From Nanobdellota archaeon (GTDB lineage Archaea; Nanoarchaeota; Nanoarchaeia; Parvarchaeales; Parvarchaeaceae), in assembly GCA_021834945.1 (NCBI GenBank), contig JAKBRA010000004.1, positions 1-35,223 of the forward strand: a DNA stretch of 35,223 nt, written 5' to 3'. The notes under the pieces are model-generated. The model saw only the letters and a list, made by a program, of their open reading frames with translations. It was not told the origin of the DNA and searched no databases. The first letter of the stretch is position 1, and each line of letters opens with the position of its first letter. Shown here piece after piece: positions 24,449 through 32,176 of the stretch. Made by a program: the position numbers and the translations under genes.

Positions 24449-24449
24449 T

Positions 24450-25094
24450 ATGGGAATAAAAGAGACTTTCAGCGTATTTGGTTATGGAATAAAGGAAGCA
24501 GTTTCGAACAGGGCCACCTATCCCTATCCTGACAAGCCCTTGCCAATACAAAAAAGAAGCAGAGGAATGCTCAGTCTAGATTTAGAAAACTGCATAGGCT
24601 GCGAACTCTGTTTTAAAATTTGCCCTTCTGATGCGATAAGGATGCAGAAAGTTGATTTCAAAGAAGCCGGTTTTCATACAAATGCAAGGAGCGAAGCTCC
24701 TGCAATAGACTTTAATAAGTGCATATTCTGCGGTCTATGCAGCGAAATCTGCCCACCTAAAGTACTGCACCACACCCACAAGTATGACATTTCTACGGAC
24801 AAAAGGAAAGAATTGGTTTACAGCCCTTTTCAATTAAGAGAGGTGTACGAAAAGCTTGTAAAACCTTATGAAGATGAATACGATATAATAAAATTCCAGA
24901 AGGCTGGCCAGCCTCAAAAAACCGAAACAAATGCAACTGTACAAACCGAAACCCAAAATAATAAAGTTAGTGAGAATAATGCTGCAGCCACTCCTATAAA
25001 ACCTTCTGATTCAAATTCAAGCAGCTTAGCTGAAAAGGAATCAAAAAACGATAAAATAGATAACACGGATAATACTGCACAGAAAATCAAATAA
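24450..25094 (+). CDS. nuoI: Complex I-like ferredoxin subunit I with extended polar tail
   Basis: A 214-residue subunit. Two 4Fe-4S motifs are intact: Cys48, 51, 54, 58 and Cys91, 94, 97, 101. The N-terminal TYPYPDKPLP and RGM lead-in is typical. From about residue 153 a roughly 60-residue Asn, Thr, Lys and Gln-rich low-complexity tail is added, absent in usual NuoI. ATG at 24450 follows the nuoH stop by one base; the longer in-frame extension inside nuoH is not credible. It is the last nuo gene here: J, K, L, M, N and the NADH module EFG do not follow. Confidence 0.94.
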   Translation: MGIKETFSVFGYGIKEAVSNRATYPYPDKPLPIQKRSRGMLSLDLENCIGCELCFKICPSDAIRMQKVDFKEAGFHTNARSEAPAIDFNKCIFCGLCSEICPPKVLHHTHKYDISTDKRKELVYSPFQLREVYEKLVKPYEDEYDIIKFQKAGQPQKTETNATVQTETQNNKVSENNAAATPIKPSDSNSSSLAEKESKNDKIDNTDNTAQKIK

Positions 25095-25155
25095 TTTCTA
25101 TGCTAAAAATGAACCTTTATTTTGTAATCTGCAAACAAGTTTATTGATATTAACC

Positions 25156-25165
25156 TTTAAATTTA
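25156..25165 (+). promoter_or_regulatory. TATA box for the aconitase operon
   Basis: TTTAAATTTA is centred about 25 bases before the GTG start at 25185, so the message should be leaderless. This spacing supports the GTG as the true start. Confidence 0.5.
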
Positions 25166-25184
25166 ACAATTACTTTTAATTAAG

Positions 25185-27950
25185 GTGGAAACAGAGTGGC
25201 AGAAAACACTATCCAAATTTGATTTAAACGGGAAAACAATAAACTATTATTCGTTACCAAAATTAGAAAAGCAGGGCTATAATATCTCAAGGCTACCTTT
25301 TTCTGTAAGAGTTGTCTTAGAGTCTCTTCTTAGGAATTTGGATGGAAAAAGCGTTAAGGACAAAGATGTGATGAACATTGCGAATTGGGATCCTTCGAAT
25401 CCAAATGACAATGACGTTCCATTTAAGGTTTCAAGGGTGTTGATGCAGGATTTTACCGGCGTGCCGGCAGTCGTGGACATAGCGGCTATTCGCGATTACG
25501 TAGCCAAAAAAGGAAAGGATCCAGCGACAGTTGAACCGCTGATGAAAGTAGACCTGATAATTGACCATTCCGTACAGATAGATTCATTTGGCACGGAAGA
25601 TTCATTTAAGATAAACCAGGAAAAGGAAGTAGAAAGGAACAAGGAAAGGTATAAGCTGTTGAAATGGGCAAGCCAGGCCTTCAAGTCGTTCAATGTCTTT
25701 CCTCCTTCCGCAGGCATATGCCATCAGGTTAATCTGGAATATCTTGGTGAAGTCGTTCACCTCGACGGCAAATCAAACGTTGCATACCCCGATACACTGG
25801 TAGGAACGGACTCGCACACCACGATGATAGACGGTTTAGGCATTGTGGGTTTTGGCGTAGGCGGAATAGAAGCAGAGGCGGCATTGCTTAACCAACCGGT
25901 TTCTTTCACCACTCCAAAGGTCTTGGGGGTTCATTTAACTGGCAGGTTAAATGAAGGAGTAACGGCAATGGATCTGGCGCTTACACTTACACGTAAATTT
26001 AGAGAGAAAGAAGTGGTAGGCTGGTTTATAGAATTTTATGGGGAAGGAGTAAATGCCCTTTCGCTGCCTGACAGAGCTACCATATCCAACATGTGTCCGG
26101 AATACGGTGCAACCATCTCGTTCTTCCCAGTGGACAACGAAACGTTGAATTACCTTAAAGCCACTGGCAGGCCTGAAAGCCAGATACAGCTTGTTAAAAA
26201 TTACTATGAAAACCAGAAAATGTTCAACTTAGATTATTCGAAGGTAAAGTTTTCAGACGTTCTTGAATTGAATTTAAATACCGTTGAACCATCTGTTTCA
26301 GGGCCCAGCAATCCAAAGCAGGCAGTTTCCCTTTCGAATGTTCCTTCTACTTTCATAAATGCCTTCATAAACGATGGAAAGACACAGAAGTTGGGTAAAG
26401 AAGAAATCAGGTTAGGAACGGAAAGCAACGTTGTTGAGCCGGAAAAAATAGATTTCAATAATGGTAAAAAGGAAATTAAAAAAGTAAATATAAGATTCAG
26501 CGATGGGAAAGAAGAGGAGTTTTCAGACGGCGATATAGTAATATCTGCCATAACAAGCTGTACAAATACCAGTAATCCCGTTGCCATGATTGCAGCAGGA
26601 TTGTTTGCAAGAAATGCCGTTCAGAAGGGATTAAAAATAAACCACAAAGTTAAAACAAGCCTTGCGCCCGGTTCAAGGGTTGTAACGGAATACTTAGAAA
26701 AAGCGGGCTTGGACAAGTATTTGGATCAATTGGGTTATTCTCTTGTAGGCTACGGCTGCACAACGTGCATAGGAAACAGTGGTCCCTTGGTTCCGGAGGT
26801 TTCTAATGCAATAAAAGAAAGCGGGATAATGACCGCCAGTGTACTGTCAGGTAATAGAAACTATGAAGCAAGGATACACAATGAGGTTAAAGGAAATTAT
26901 CTTATGTCTCCTCCGCTTGTGGTAGCATTCGGAATAGCCGGGTCGATATTAAAAGACCTAAGCAAGGAGCCTTTGGGAAAAGGCAGCGATGGAAAGGATG
27001 TTTACTTAAAAGAAATATGGCCTTCAAATGATGAAATAAACAAGATAGTCAGTTCTGTATTATCTCCGGAAGAGTTCAAGGAAAAATACCGGGATAATCT
27101 AAAAGATGTAAACCCATACTGGAATGAATTGCCATCGGCAACTGGTTTAGTGTACAAATGGGAAGAGGATAGTACATATATTCGCCTGCCGCCCTTCTTT
27201 GACGACCTTGAGAATCAAAAGGAGGGTGGAATAAAATCTATAGAGAATGCCACCATTCTGGCGGTTTTCGGAGATTCGATTTCAACGGACCATATCTCAC
27301 CGGCAGGCAGCATATCAAAAAACAGCCCGGCTGGAGAGTACTTGCTGAAAGAGGGAGTAAAGCTTGAAGACTTTAATACTTACGGCTCTAGGCGCGGAAA
27401 CCATGAAGTTATGATGAGAGGCACGTTCGCAAATACAAGGATCAAAAACCTGCTTGTTGAAGGAACCGAAGGAGGCTATACGATTTATGTGCCTTCAAAG
27501 GAAAGGATGTTCATTTATGACGCTGCTATGAAATACAAAGAAAGCAATACTCCCTTGATAGTCTTTGCAGGCATAGAATACGGGAGCGGCAGTTCAAGGG
27601 ACTGGGCCGCAAAAGGTCCGATGCTATTGGGCGTAAAGGCAGTAGTTGCAAAAAGCTTTGAAAGAATACACCGCAGCAATCTAGTTGGAATGGGCGTTCT
27701 ACCCTTACAATTTAAAGAGGGCGAGGATGGGTTCTCCCTTAAAATAGACTTTTCAAAACCTGTAAGCATAGAAATACCAAATACCTTCAAGCCTAGAGAT
27801 AAACTGAAGATGGTTTATTATATGCAAGACGGAATCAAAAGAGAAACCGAAGTTATTGCAAGGATTGATTCAGACATAGAATTGGATTATTACAGGGATA
27901 AAGGAGTACTGAATTACGTGATAAGGAGGATGCTTAACGATGGAGAATAA
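25185..27950 (+). CDS. acnA: Aconitate hydratase, AcnA/IRP1 type
   Basis: A 921-residue aconitase, citrate to isocitrate. The 4Fe-4S ligands are Cys459 (TSCTNTSNP), Cys525 and Cys528 (GCTTCIGNSGP), with the 66 and 3 residue spacing of E. coli AcnA (435, 501, 504). The N-terminal YYSLPKL, the GTDSHTTMIDGLG segment and the swivelling C-terminal domain with YGSGSSRDWAAKGP and RIHRSNLVGMG are complete. GTG is the start, supported by the TATA spacing and by alignment to the family N-terminus. Its end overlaps isocitrate dehydrogenase by 11 bases. This long bacterial/eukaryotic type is not universal in archaea. Confidence 0.96.
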   Translation: METEWQKTLSKFDLNGKTINYYSLPKLEKQGYNISRLPFSVRVVLESLLRNLDGKSVKDKDVMNIANWDPSNPNDNDVPFKVSRVLMQDFTGVPAVVDIAAIRDYVAKKGKDPATVEPLMKVDLIIDHSVQIDSFGTEDSFKINQEKEVERNKERYKLLKWASQAFKSFNVFPPSAGICHQVNLEYLGEVVHLDGKSNVAYPDTLVGTDSHTTMIDGLGIVGFGVGGIEAEAALLNQPVSFTTPKVLGVHLTGRLNEGVTAMDLALTLTRKFREKEVVGWFIEFYGEGVNALSLPDRATISNMCPEYGATISFFPVDNETLNYLKATGRPESQIQLVKNYYENQKMFNLDYSKVKFSDVLELNLNTVEPSVSGPSNPKQAVSLSNVPSTFINAFINDGKTQKLGKEEIRLGTESNVVEPEKIDFNNGKKEIKKVNIRFSDGKEEEFSDGDIVISAITSCTNTSNPVAMIAAGLFARNAVQKGLKINHKVKTSLAPGSRVVTEYLEKAGLDKYLDQLGYSLVGYGCTTCIGNSGPLVPEVSNAIKESGIMTASVLSGNRNYEARIHNEVKGNYLMSPPLVVAFGIAGSILKDLSKEPLGKGSDGKDVYLKEIWPSNDEINKIVSSVLSPEEFKEKYRDNLKDVNPYWNELPSATGLVYKWEEDSTYIRLPPFFDDLENQKEGGIKSIENATILAVFGDSISTDHISPAGSISKNSPAGEYLLKEGVKLEDFNTYGSRRGNHEVMMRGTFANTRIKNLLVEGTEGGYTIYVPSKERMFIYDAAMKYKESNTPLIVFAGIEYGSGSSRDWAAKGPMLLGVKAVVAKSFERIHRSNLVGMGVLPLQFKEGEDGFSLKIDFSKPVSIEIPNTFKPRDKLKMVYYMQDGIKRETEVIARIDSDIELDYYRDKGVLNYVIRRMLNDGE

Positions 27951-28959
27951 AAAATGGAAGGTCGCTGTAATAAAAGGCGATGGAGTCGGTCCGGATGTAG
28001 TAAATGCAGCGCTTCTAGTCCTGGATGCTGCGAAGAAGAAGTTTAGCCTTGATATAGAGTATGTGCCTGCACAAGCAGGCCTGAACAGCGTGGAGAAGTA
28101 TGGCACTAATCTGCCAAAGGAAACGCTTGATATACTTAAAACTACAGATTGTGTATTGAAAGGCCCGACTACCACACCAGAAGGCGCGAATTCGCTGCCG
28201 AGTGCAAACGTGGGAATAAGGAAATATTTTGACCTTTATGCAGACGTTAGGCCGAATAAGACCCTCCCGAATGTTCCAAGTATAAAGCCAAACGTTGACA
28301 TGGTCATAGTAAGAGAGAACACTGAGGGGATGTACTCTGGCCTGGACTTTAGAGTAAATCAGGAAACTACTATAGGCATAAGGGTAATAACAAGAAAAGC
28401 ATGCGAAAGGATAGTTGAATATGCATTTAAATTAGCCGAGGGAAGGAAGAAGCACGTCACTCTGGTTCATAAAGGCAATGTATTAAAGGTTTCGGATGGT
28501 ATGTTCAAGGACATATTTTACGAAGAGGCAAAGAATCATCCTGACGTAAAAGCAGACGATGCACATGTTGACGCTATAACCCAGTGGTTCATAAAGCAGC
28601 CGGAATTTTACGACGTGCTGGTTACTGAAAACTTGTTTGGGGATATAATATCTGATGAAGCTGCAATGGTTGTTGGCGGGATAGGTACAGGCGCATCTGC
28701 AAATGTTGGAGAAAAATATGCGATGTTCGAACCAATACACGGTTCCGTTCCTAAGTACACGGGCATGGATAAGGTAAATCCAATAGGAACTATAATGTCG
28801 GTTAAGATGATGCTTGATTGGATGGGTTATGTGGAAGCCGGCAAAGCCATAGAGTCTGCCGTCTATAAAGTGCTTGAAGAAGGTAAGGTCTTAACATACG
28901 ATTTGGGCGGAACTGCAAAATGCTCTGAAGTGGGAAAGGAAATAGCGGGCAAGGTTTAA
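27940..28959 (+). CDS. icd: Isocitrate dehydrogenase, predicted NADP-dependent
   Basis: A 339-residue beta-decarboxylating dehydrogenase. Isocitrate-binding residues are in place: Ser88, Asn90 and Arg94 (PSANVGIRK), Arg104, Arg125, Tyr132 (MYSGLDF), Lys178 and metal Asp235/Asp239. The Ser-x-Asn pattern favours isocitrate over isopropylmalate. In the coenzyme loop, Lys272-Tyr273 (VPKYTGMDKVNP) match the NADP pair Lys344-Tyr345 of E. coli, so NADPH is the likely product. It is shorter than the E. coli enzyme, lacking inserts. Coupled to aconitase, it completes citrate to 2-oxoglutarate; citrate synthase is not in the window. Confidence 0.93.
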   Translation: MENKKWKVAVIKGDGVGPDVVNAALLVLDAAKKKFSLDIEYVPAQAGLNSVEKYGTNLPKETLDILKTTDCVLKGPTTTPEGANSLPSANVGIRKYFDLYADVRPNKTLPNVPSIKPNVDMVIVRENTEGMYSGLDFRVNQETTIGIRVITRKACERIVEYAFKLAEGRKKHVTLVHKGNVLKVSDGMFKDIFYEEAKNHPDVKADDAHVDAITQWFIKQPEFYDVLVTENLFGDIISDEAAMVVGGIGTGASANVGEKYAMFEPIHGSVPKYTGMDKVNPIGTIMSVKMMLDWMGYVEAGKAIESAVYKVLEEGKVLTYDLGGTAKCSEVGKEIAGKV

Positions 28960-29029
28960 TCTAAACCTCCAAATCACTTATGCCATTTATATAAATAAGA
29001 TACTAAGCTTCGTTTATGGTATAATTCAT
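28960..29029. other. Convergent intergenic gap with an orphan TATA-like palindrome
   Basis: Between icd (+) and the YvcK-like gene (-). TTTATATAAATA at 28986-28997 looks like a symmetric TATA box, yet no coding gene starts within reach on either strand. Nothing else is seen. Confidence 0.3.
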
Positions 29030-29950
29030 TTACTTTATGATGCGTTTTAATGGCAGAAGTATCTTATTCGGATCGTGCTCATATGGAAGATTTTCATTTA
29101 TGAAATCTCCTTTTATCACCCTTTTGTCAGAAAGATCGTTTTCAACCCATCCCGAGAAACTTCCATATTTCCCCTTTATCTTCTGTACTGGCAGGGTTTT
29201 TTCGTTTATTATTATATAATCTATCTTTATCTTTTTCTTCTCGAAAAGCCTTACGAAATCCGACGTCTTAAATCCGTTTGTTTCTGATTTCTTGTTCATT
29301 ATATTTACAATGAGTATTTTCTTGGCCTTCGATTTCGCAATGGTATCGTCGAAGCCGTCTACCAGAGTGTTTGGCAGTATCGACGAGTATACGTCTCCGG
29401 GCCCGAATATTAGAAAATCTGATTTTATTATCGCATCGGCAGCAGTCCTGCTTATCTTCGCTTTCTTATCGAGTCTTACATCCTGTATTTTCAGCTCCCG
29501 GTCTGAGTTTGAGTCAAGGCTATCTTCCCCTATAAACTCCCCTTTATCGGTTTTTATTACTAGATTTGCAGAGCAGTTTATGTTATCAACAATAGGTATG
29601 AAATCTATGTTCTTCGGAGTTTTAAACATGCCTTTTGCGATTTCTAAGTATCCTTTGTCGTATTTTTTAACTAATCCATACAGCAGAAGATTGCCTATGT
29701 TGTGATTTATGCCATCCATCTCTATTCTTTGCGAGCTTATGTCCCTAAGACTTTCATTTTCTGAAACTGCAAGTATCCTGTCCCTTAAGTCTCCAAGAGC
29801 ATAAATGCCGAATTTTTTCCTAAGGTAACCGGTCGAGCCACCCGAATCAAACATGGTTACTATATTGTTTATCTTCACGTTTTTTATCTTTCTCAGCGCT
29901 TTTAACGTGTTCCTTGCGCCACTTCCCCCTATTATAGTCACCGTTTTCAT
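29030..29950 (-). CDS. YvcK/CofD-family protein, YvcK-like
   Basis: A 306-residue member of COG0391. IIGGSGARN (6-14), FDSGGSTGYLRKKFG (34-48), ALGDLRDR (51-58) and NHNIGNLLL (82-90) form the nucleotide-binding pattern of YvcK, the bacterial 'gluconeogenesis factor' known to bind UDP-sugars; CofD, the F420 phospholactate transferase, has a different second motif. The GPGDVYSSILPN segment (about 187-198) fits both. The gene overlaps the nucleotide-sugar pyrophosphorylase by 4 bases, supporting a UDP-sugar link. Actual function in archaea is not known to me. Confidence 0.82.
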   Translation of the reverse strand: MKTVTIIGGSGARNTLKALRKIKNVKINNIVTMFDSGGSTGYLRKKFGIYALGDLRDRILAVSENESLRDISSQRIEMDGINHNIGNLLLYGLVKKYDKGYLEIAKGMFKTPKNIDFIPIVDNINCSANLVIKTDKGEFIGEDSLDSNSDRELKIQDVRLDKKAKISRTAADAIIKSDFLIFGPGDVYSSILPNTLVDGFDDTIAKSKAKKILIVNIMNKKSETNGFKTSDFVRLFEKKKIKIDYIIINEKTLPVQKIKGKYGSFSGWVENDLSDKRVIKGDFINENLPYEHDPNKILLPLKRIIK

Positions 29951-31170
29951 ATGCTTTTTTCTACGTTTTCGCTTTTACTGTAAACCAGTTTGTTGGATTC
30001 TATCTTGCCTTTAACTTCGGTATTCGATCCTATTATAGAATTATTTCCTATCAATGTACCCGGCATAACGGACGTATTTATCCCGGTTTTGACGTTGTAG
30101 CCCATTACTACGCCCAAGCGCGTCAAGCCCGTGTCGTAGCCTTCTTTAATCTCTATTTTTATTGTCTTTCTGTCAATTCTTCTGTTGCCGGTTATAAAAT
30201 TCGCTCCCAGCCTGCAATTTTGGCCTATCACGCTATCTCCCACAAATCCGCTGTGAATGTGCGTATTATCCATTATTATTGATCTTGCTATCTCGGTACC
30301 GAAGCCGATCTCCGTGTTTTCTCCGATTATGCTGTCTCTTACAAGTGAGTTGTCTCCTATGAAAGAACCATCTCCGATATAAGTCTCTCCCTTTATCGAT
30401 ACGTTGTTGCCAAGCTTTACGTTTTTGCCCAGTATAACGGAGCTTTCAATGAACGCATTGTTTTTCTTCAAATGCCCTTTCATTTTCCTTTCCTTTTTTA
30501 TGCTCGCATAAATTAAATTTTTAATTGACAGCAAATCACTTACATACTTCAGCGATGGCAGTCCCTCCGCTGCAAAGTAATTAACGCCGGATGTTTTTGC
30601 CATTTCGTTCAGTAAATCTTCGAATTTGTATTCGGAATTCTGCATTTTTTCCAGTTTGTCTATAACATCTTTGTTGAGTTTGTACATCCCGACTATGGAA
30701 TGCTCCGCACCGTAAAATTTCTCCTTTTCCCTTATTTCTACTATTTTGTTTTTGTCTATTTTTGCCATGCCATGGGTTTTTTCATCCCCTTCTTCGTATC
30801 TTTTGACCGCCACTGCAGGAGCCTTTATTTTCATCATCTCTGTTAGATAATCCTTTATGTTTACGTAATACGGCATTATGACGATAAAATCGCCCTTTAT
30901 TGCGTTTTTTGACTTGATTATCGCGTCGGCCATGCCTTTCGGCTCTTCCTGTTTTATTATCGTTATATCCTTGTTTTTCAGAAGGTCCTGGCTTATCTGG
31001 GTTTTTTGGTTTATTACAAGCATTATCTCGTTGTCTTTTACGCCATCTATCGTCCTTTCGAGCAGCGTTTTATCCCCTATTTTCAGCAGCGACTTATGGC
31101 AAATCTCCGAAAATGGCCAAAACCTCGAGGATTCGCCTGCCGCCAGTATAAGTATCTGCATATGTCTCAA
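29947..31170 (-). CDS. Nucleotide-sugar pyrophosphorylase with left-handed beta-helix (GlmU-like)
   Basis: About 404-407 residues in two parts. The N-terminal nucleotidyltransferase domain begins LILAAGESSRFWP with the nucleotide loop and the lysine of CHKSLLKIG; GMAKIDK and GAEHSIVGMY are sugar-site segments. From about residue 235 come hexapeptide repeats (IGDNSLV, IGENTEIG, IGNNSIIG) forming a left-handed beta-helix, as in GlmU or Sulfolobus-type sugar-1-phosphate nucleotidylyltransferases, which may also acetylate. The ATG at 31161 places the loop close to the start; ATG 31170 is also possible. It is coupled to the YvcK-like gene. The exact sugar cannot be read. Confidence 0.88.
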   Translation of the reverse strand: MRHMQILILAAGESSRFWPFSEICHKSLLKIGDKTLLERTIDGVKDNEIMLVINQKTQISQDLLKNKDITIIKQEEPKGMADAIIKSKNAIKGDFIVIMPYYVNIKDYLTEMMKIKAPAVAVKRYEEGDEKTHGMAKIDKNKIVEIREKEKFYGAEHSIVGMYKLNKDVIDKLEKMQNSEYKFEDLLNEMAKTSGVNYFAAEGLPSLKYVSDLLSIKNLIYASIKKERKMKGHLKKNNAFIESSVILGKNVKLGNNVSIKGETYIGDGSFIGDNSLVRDSIIGENTEIGFGTEIARSIIMDNTHIHSGFVGDSVIGQNCRLGANFITGNRRIDRKTIKIEIKEGYDTGLTRLGVVMGYNVKTGINTSVMPGTLIGNNSIIGSNTEVKGKIESNKLVYSKSENVEKSI

Positions 31171-31230
31171 AGTCTTCTAAGAAAATATCTATTATAAAAA
31201 GCTTTAATTTTACAACATCCTATTGATAAC

Positions 31231-32157
31231 ATGGCCATAAAAGCACCGAAACTCAAGGAAAAGGCGAACATAAAGATAATAGCCCCCGCAAGTCCCCCGG
31301 ATCTTAAGATACTTTCAACAAGCATATCTCTGCTTAAGAAATTCGGTTTTAACGTTTCCTTGGGAGAAAACCTTCGTAGGCTGGTGCAAAGGGCGGATTT
31401 AGCCGCGCCGGATAAGGACAGGGCAGAGGAGCTTAACAACGCGTTCAAGGACGATTCGGTCGATGCTATTTTTTGTGCAAGAGGAGGATACGGTTCTATG
31501 AGGATATTGTCTGGAGTAGACTACGATTCTATAAGATTGCATCCAAAGATATTCATAGGGTACAGCGATATAACAGCTTTGCACCTCGCGATACATAAAT
31601 TCACAGGCTTGATTACTTTTCACGGGCCGATGCCCGGCGTGGATGCCGATGAGATGAAGAAACCTTCTTTCCAAAACGTCCTTTCAGTCCTAAAAGGAGA
31701 GTCCAAGGATATAGCAACTAACATAAACAGGGTGGTCAAATACATAGTGCCGGGGAAAATGGAGGGGACAAGCGAAGGAACGAACATCTCCCTTTTCGCT
31801 TCATTGATAGGGACGGATTACATGCCGGATACGAAGGGCAAAATAGCCTTCTTTGAAGACATCGCCACTACTTCCGGTGACGTGGACAGGTACCTTTTCA
31901 GATTGAAGTTAGCGAAAGCATTAGATAAATTTAATGGTTTCGTGTTCGGCGACTTTACGGACATACCTAAATCTGAAGAGATTCTGCCGTCAATGGAAGA
32001 GATCATAGAGGATTACATGCTTGAGCTTAAAAAGCCTTCCCTCTATGGCCTGCCTTTCGGCCATGGCGATGACCAGATGCTAATCCCTCTGAATGCCAAG
32101 ATGAGGATTTCAAGTGATGAGCCTTATCTGGAATTATTAGAGGAAGTAGTAAACTAG
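31231..32157 (+). CDS. S66-family serine peptidase (LD-carboxypeptidase/MccF-like)
   Basis: A 308-residue S66 peptidase. ARGGYGS (83-89) precedes nucleophile Ser112 in GYSDITAL, Glu209 in FFEDI fits the catalytic Glu, and His278 in LPFGHGDD the catalytic His, in the family's order Ser-Glu-His. The second carboxylate of the usual LEDxxE segment is missing. Bacterial members trim murein tetrapeptides or, as MccF, destroy the antibiotic microcin C. An archaeon without murein needs neither obviously, so a peptide- or aminoacyl-nucleotide-hydrolysing role is plausible. It is divergent from the nucleotide-sugar gene with a 60-base shared promoter region. Confidence 0.9.
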   Translation: MAIKAPKLKEKANIKIIAPASPPDLKILSTSISLLKKFGFNVSLGENLRRLVQRADLAAPDKDRAEELNNAFKDDSVDAIFCARGGYGSMRILSGVDYDSIRLHPKIFIGYSDITALHLAIHKFTGLITFHGPMPGVDADEMKKPSFQNVLSVLKGESKDIATNINRVVKYIVPGKMEGTSEGTNISLFASLIGTDYMPDTKGKIAFFEDIATTSGDVDRYLFRLKLAKALDKFNGFVFGDFTDIPKSEEILPSMEEIIEDYMLELKKPSLYGLPFGHGDDQMLIPLNAKMRISSDEPYLELLEEVVN

Positions 32158-32176
32158 AGCCCCTAATTATAGGCAT

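Noticed and set aside
24429..24449. Extended NuoI start
   Set aside because: The extension overlaps the end of nuoH and adds residues not seen in NuoI; ATG 24450 is adjacent to the nuoH stop.
28986..28997. TATA-like palindrome as a promoter for a rightward gene or antisense RNA
   Set aside because: The nearest rightward frame (about 29037-29219) is a shadow of the YvcK-like gene; AT-rich background makes chance matches common. Listed only as an intergenic note.
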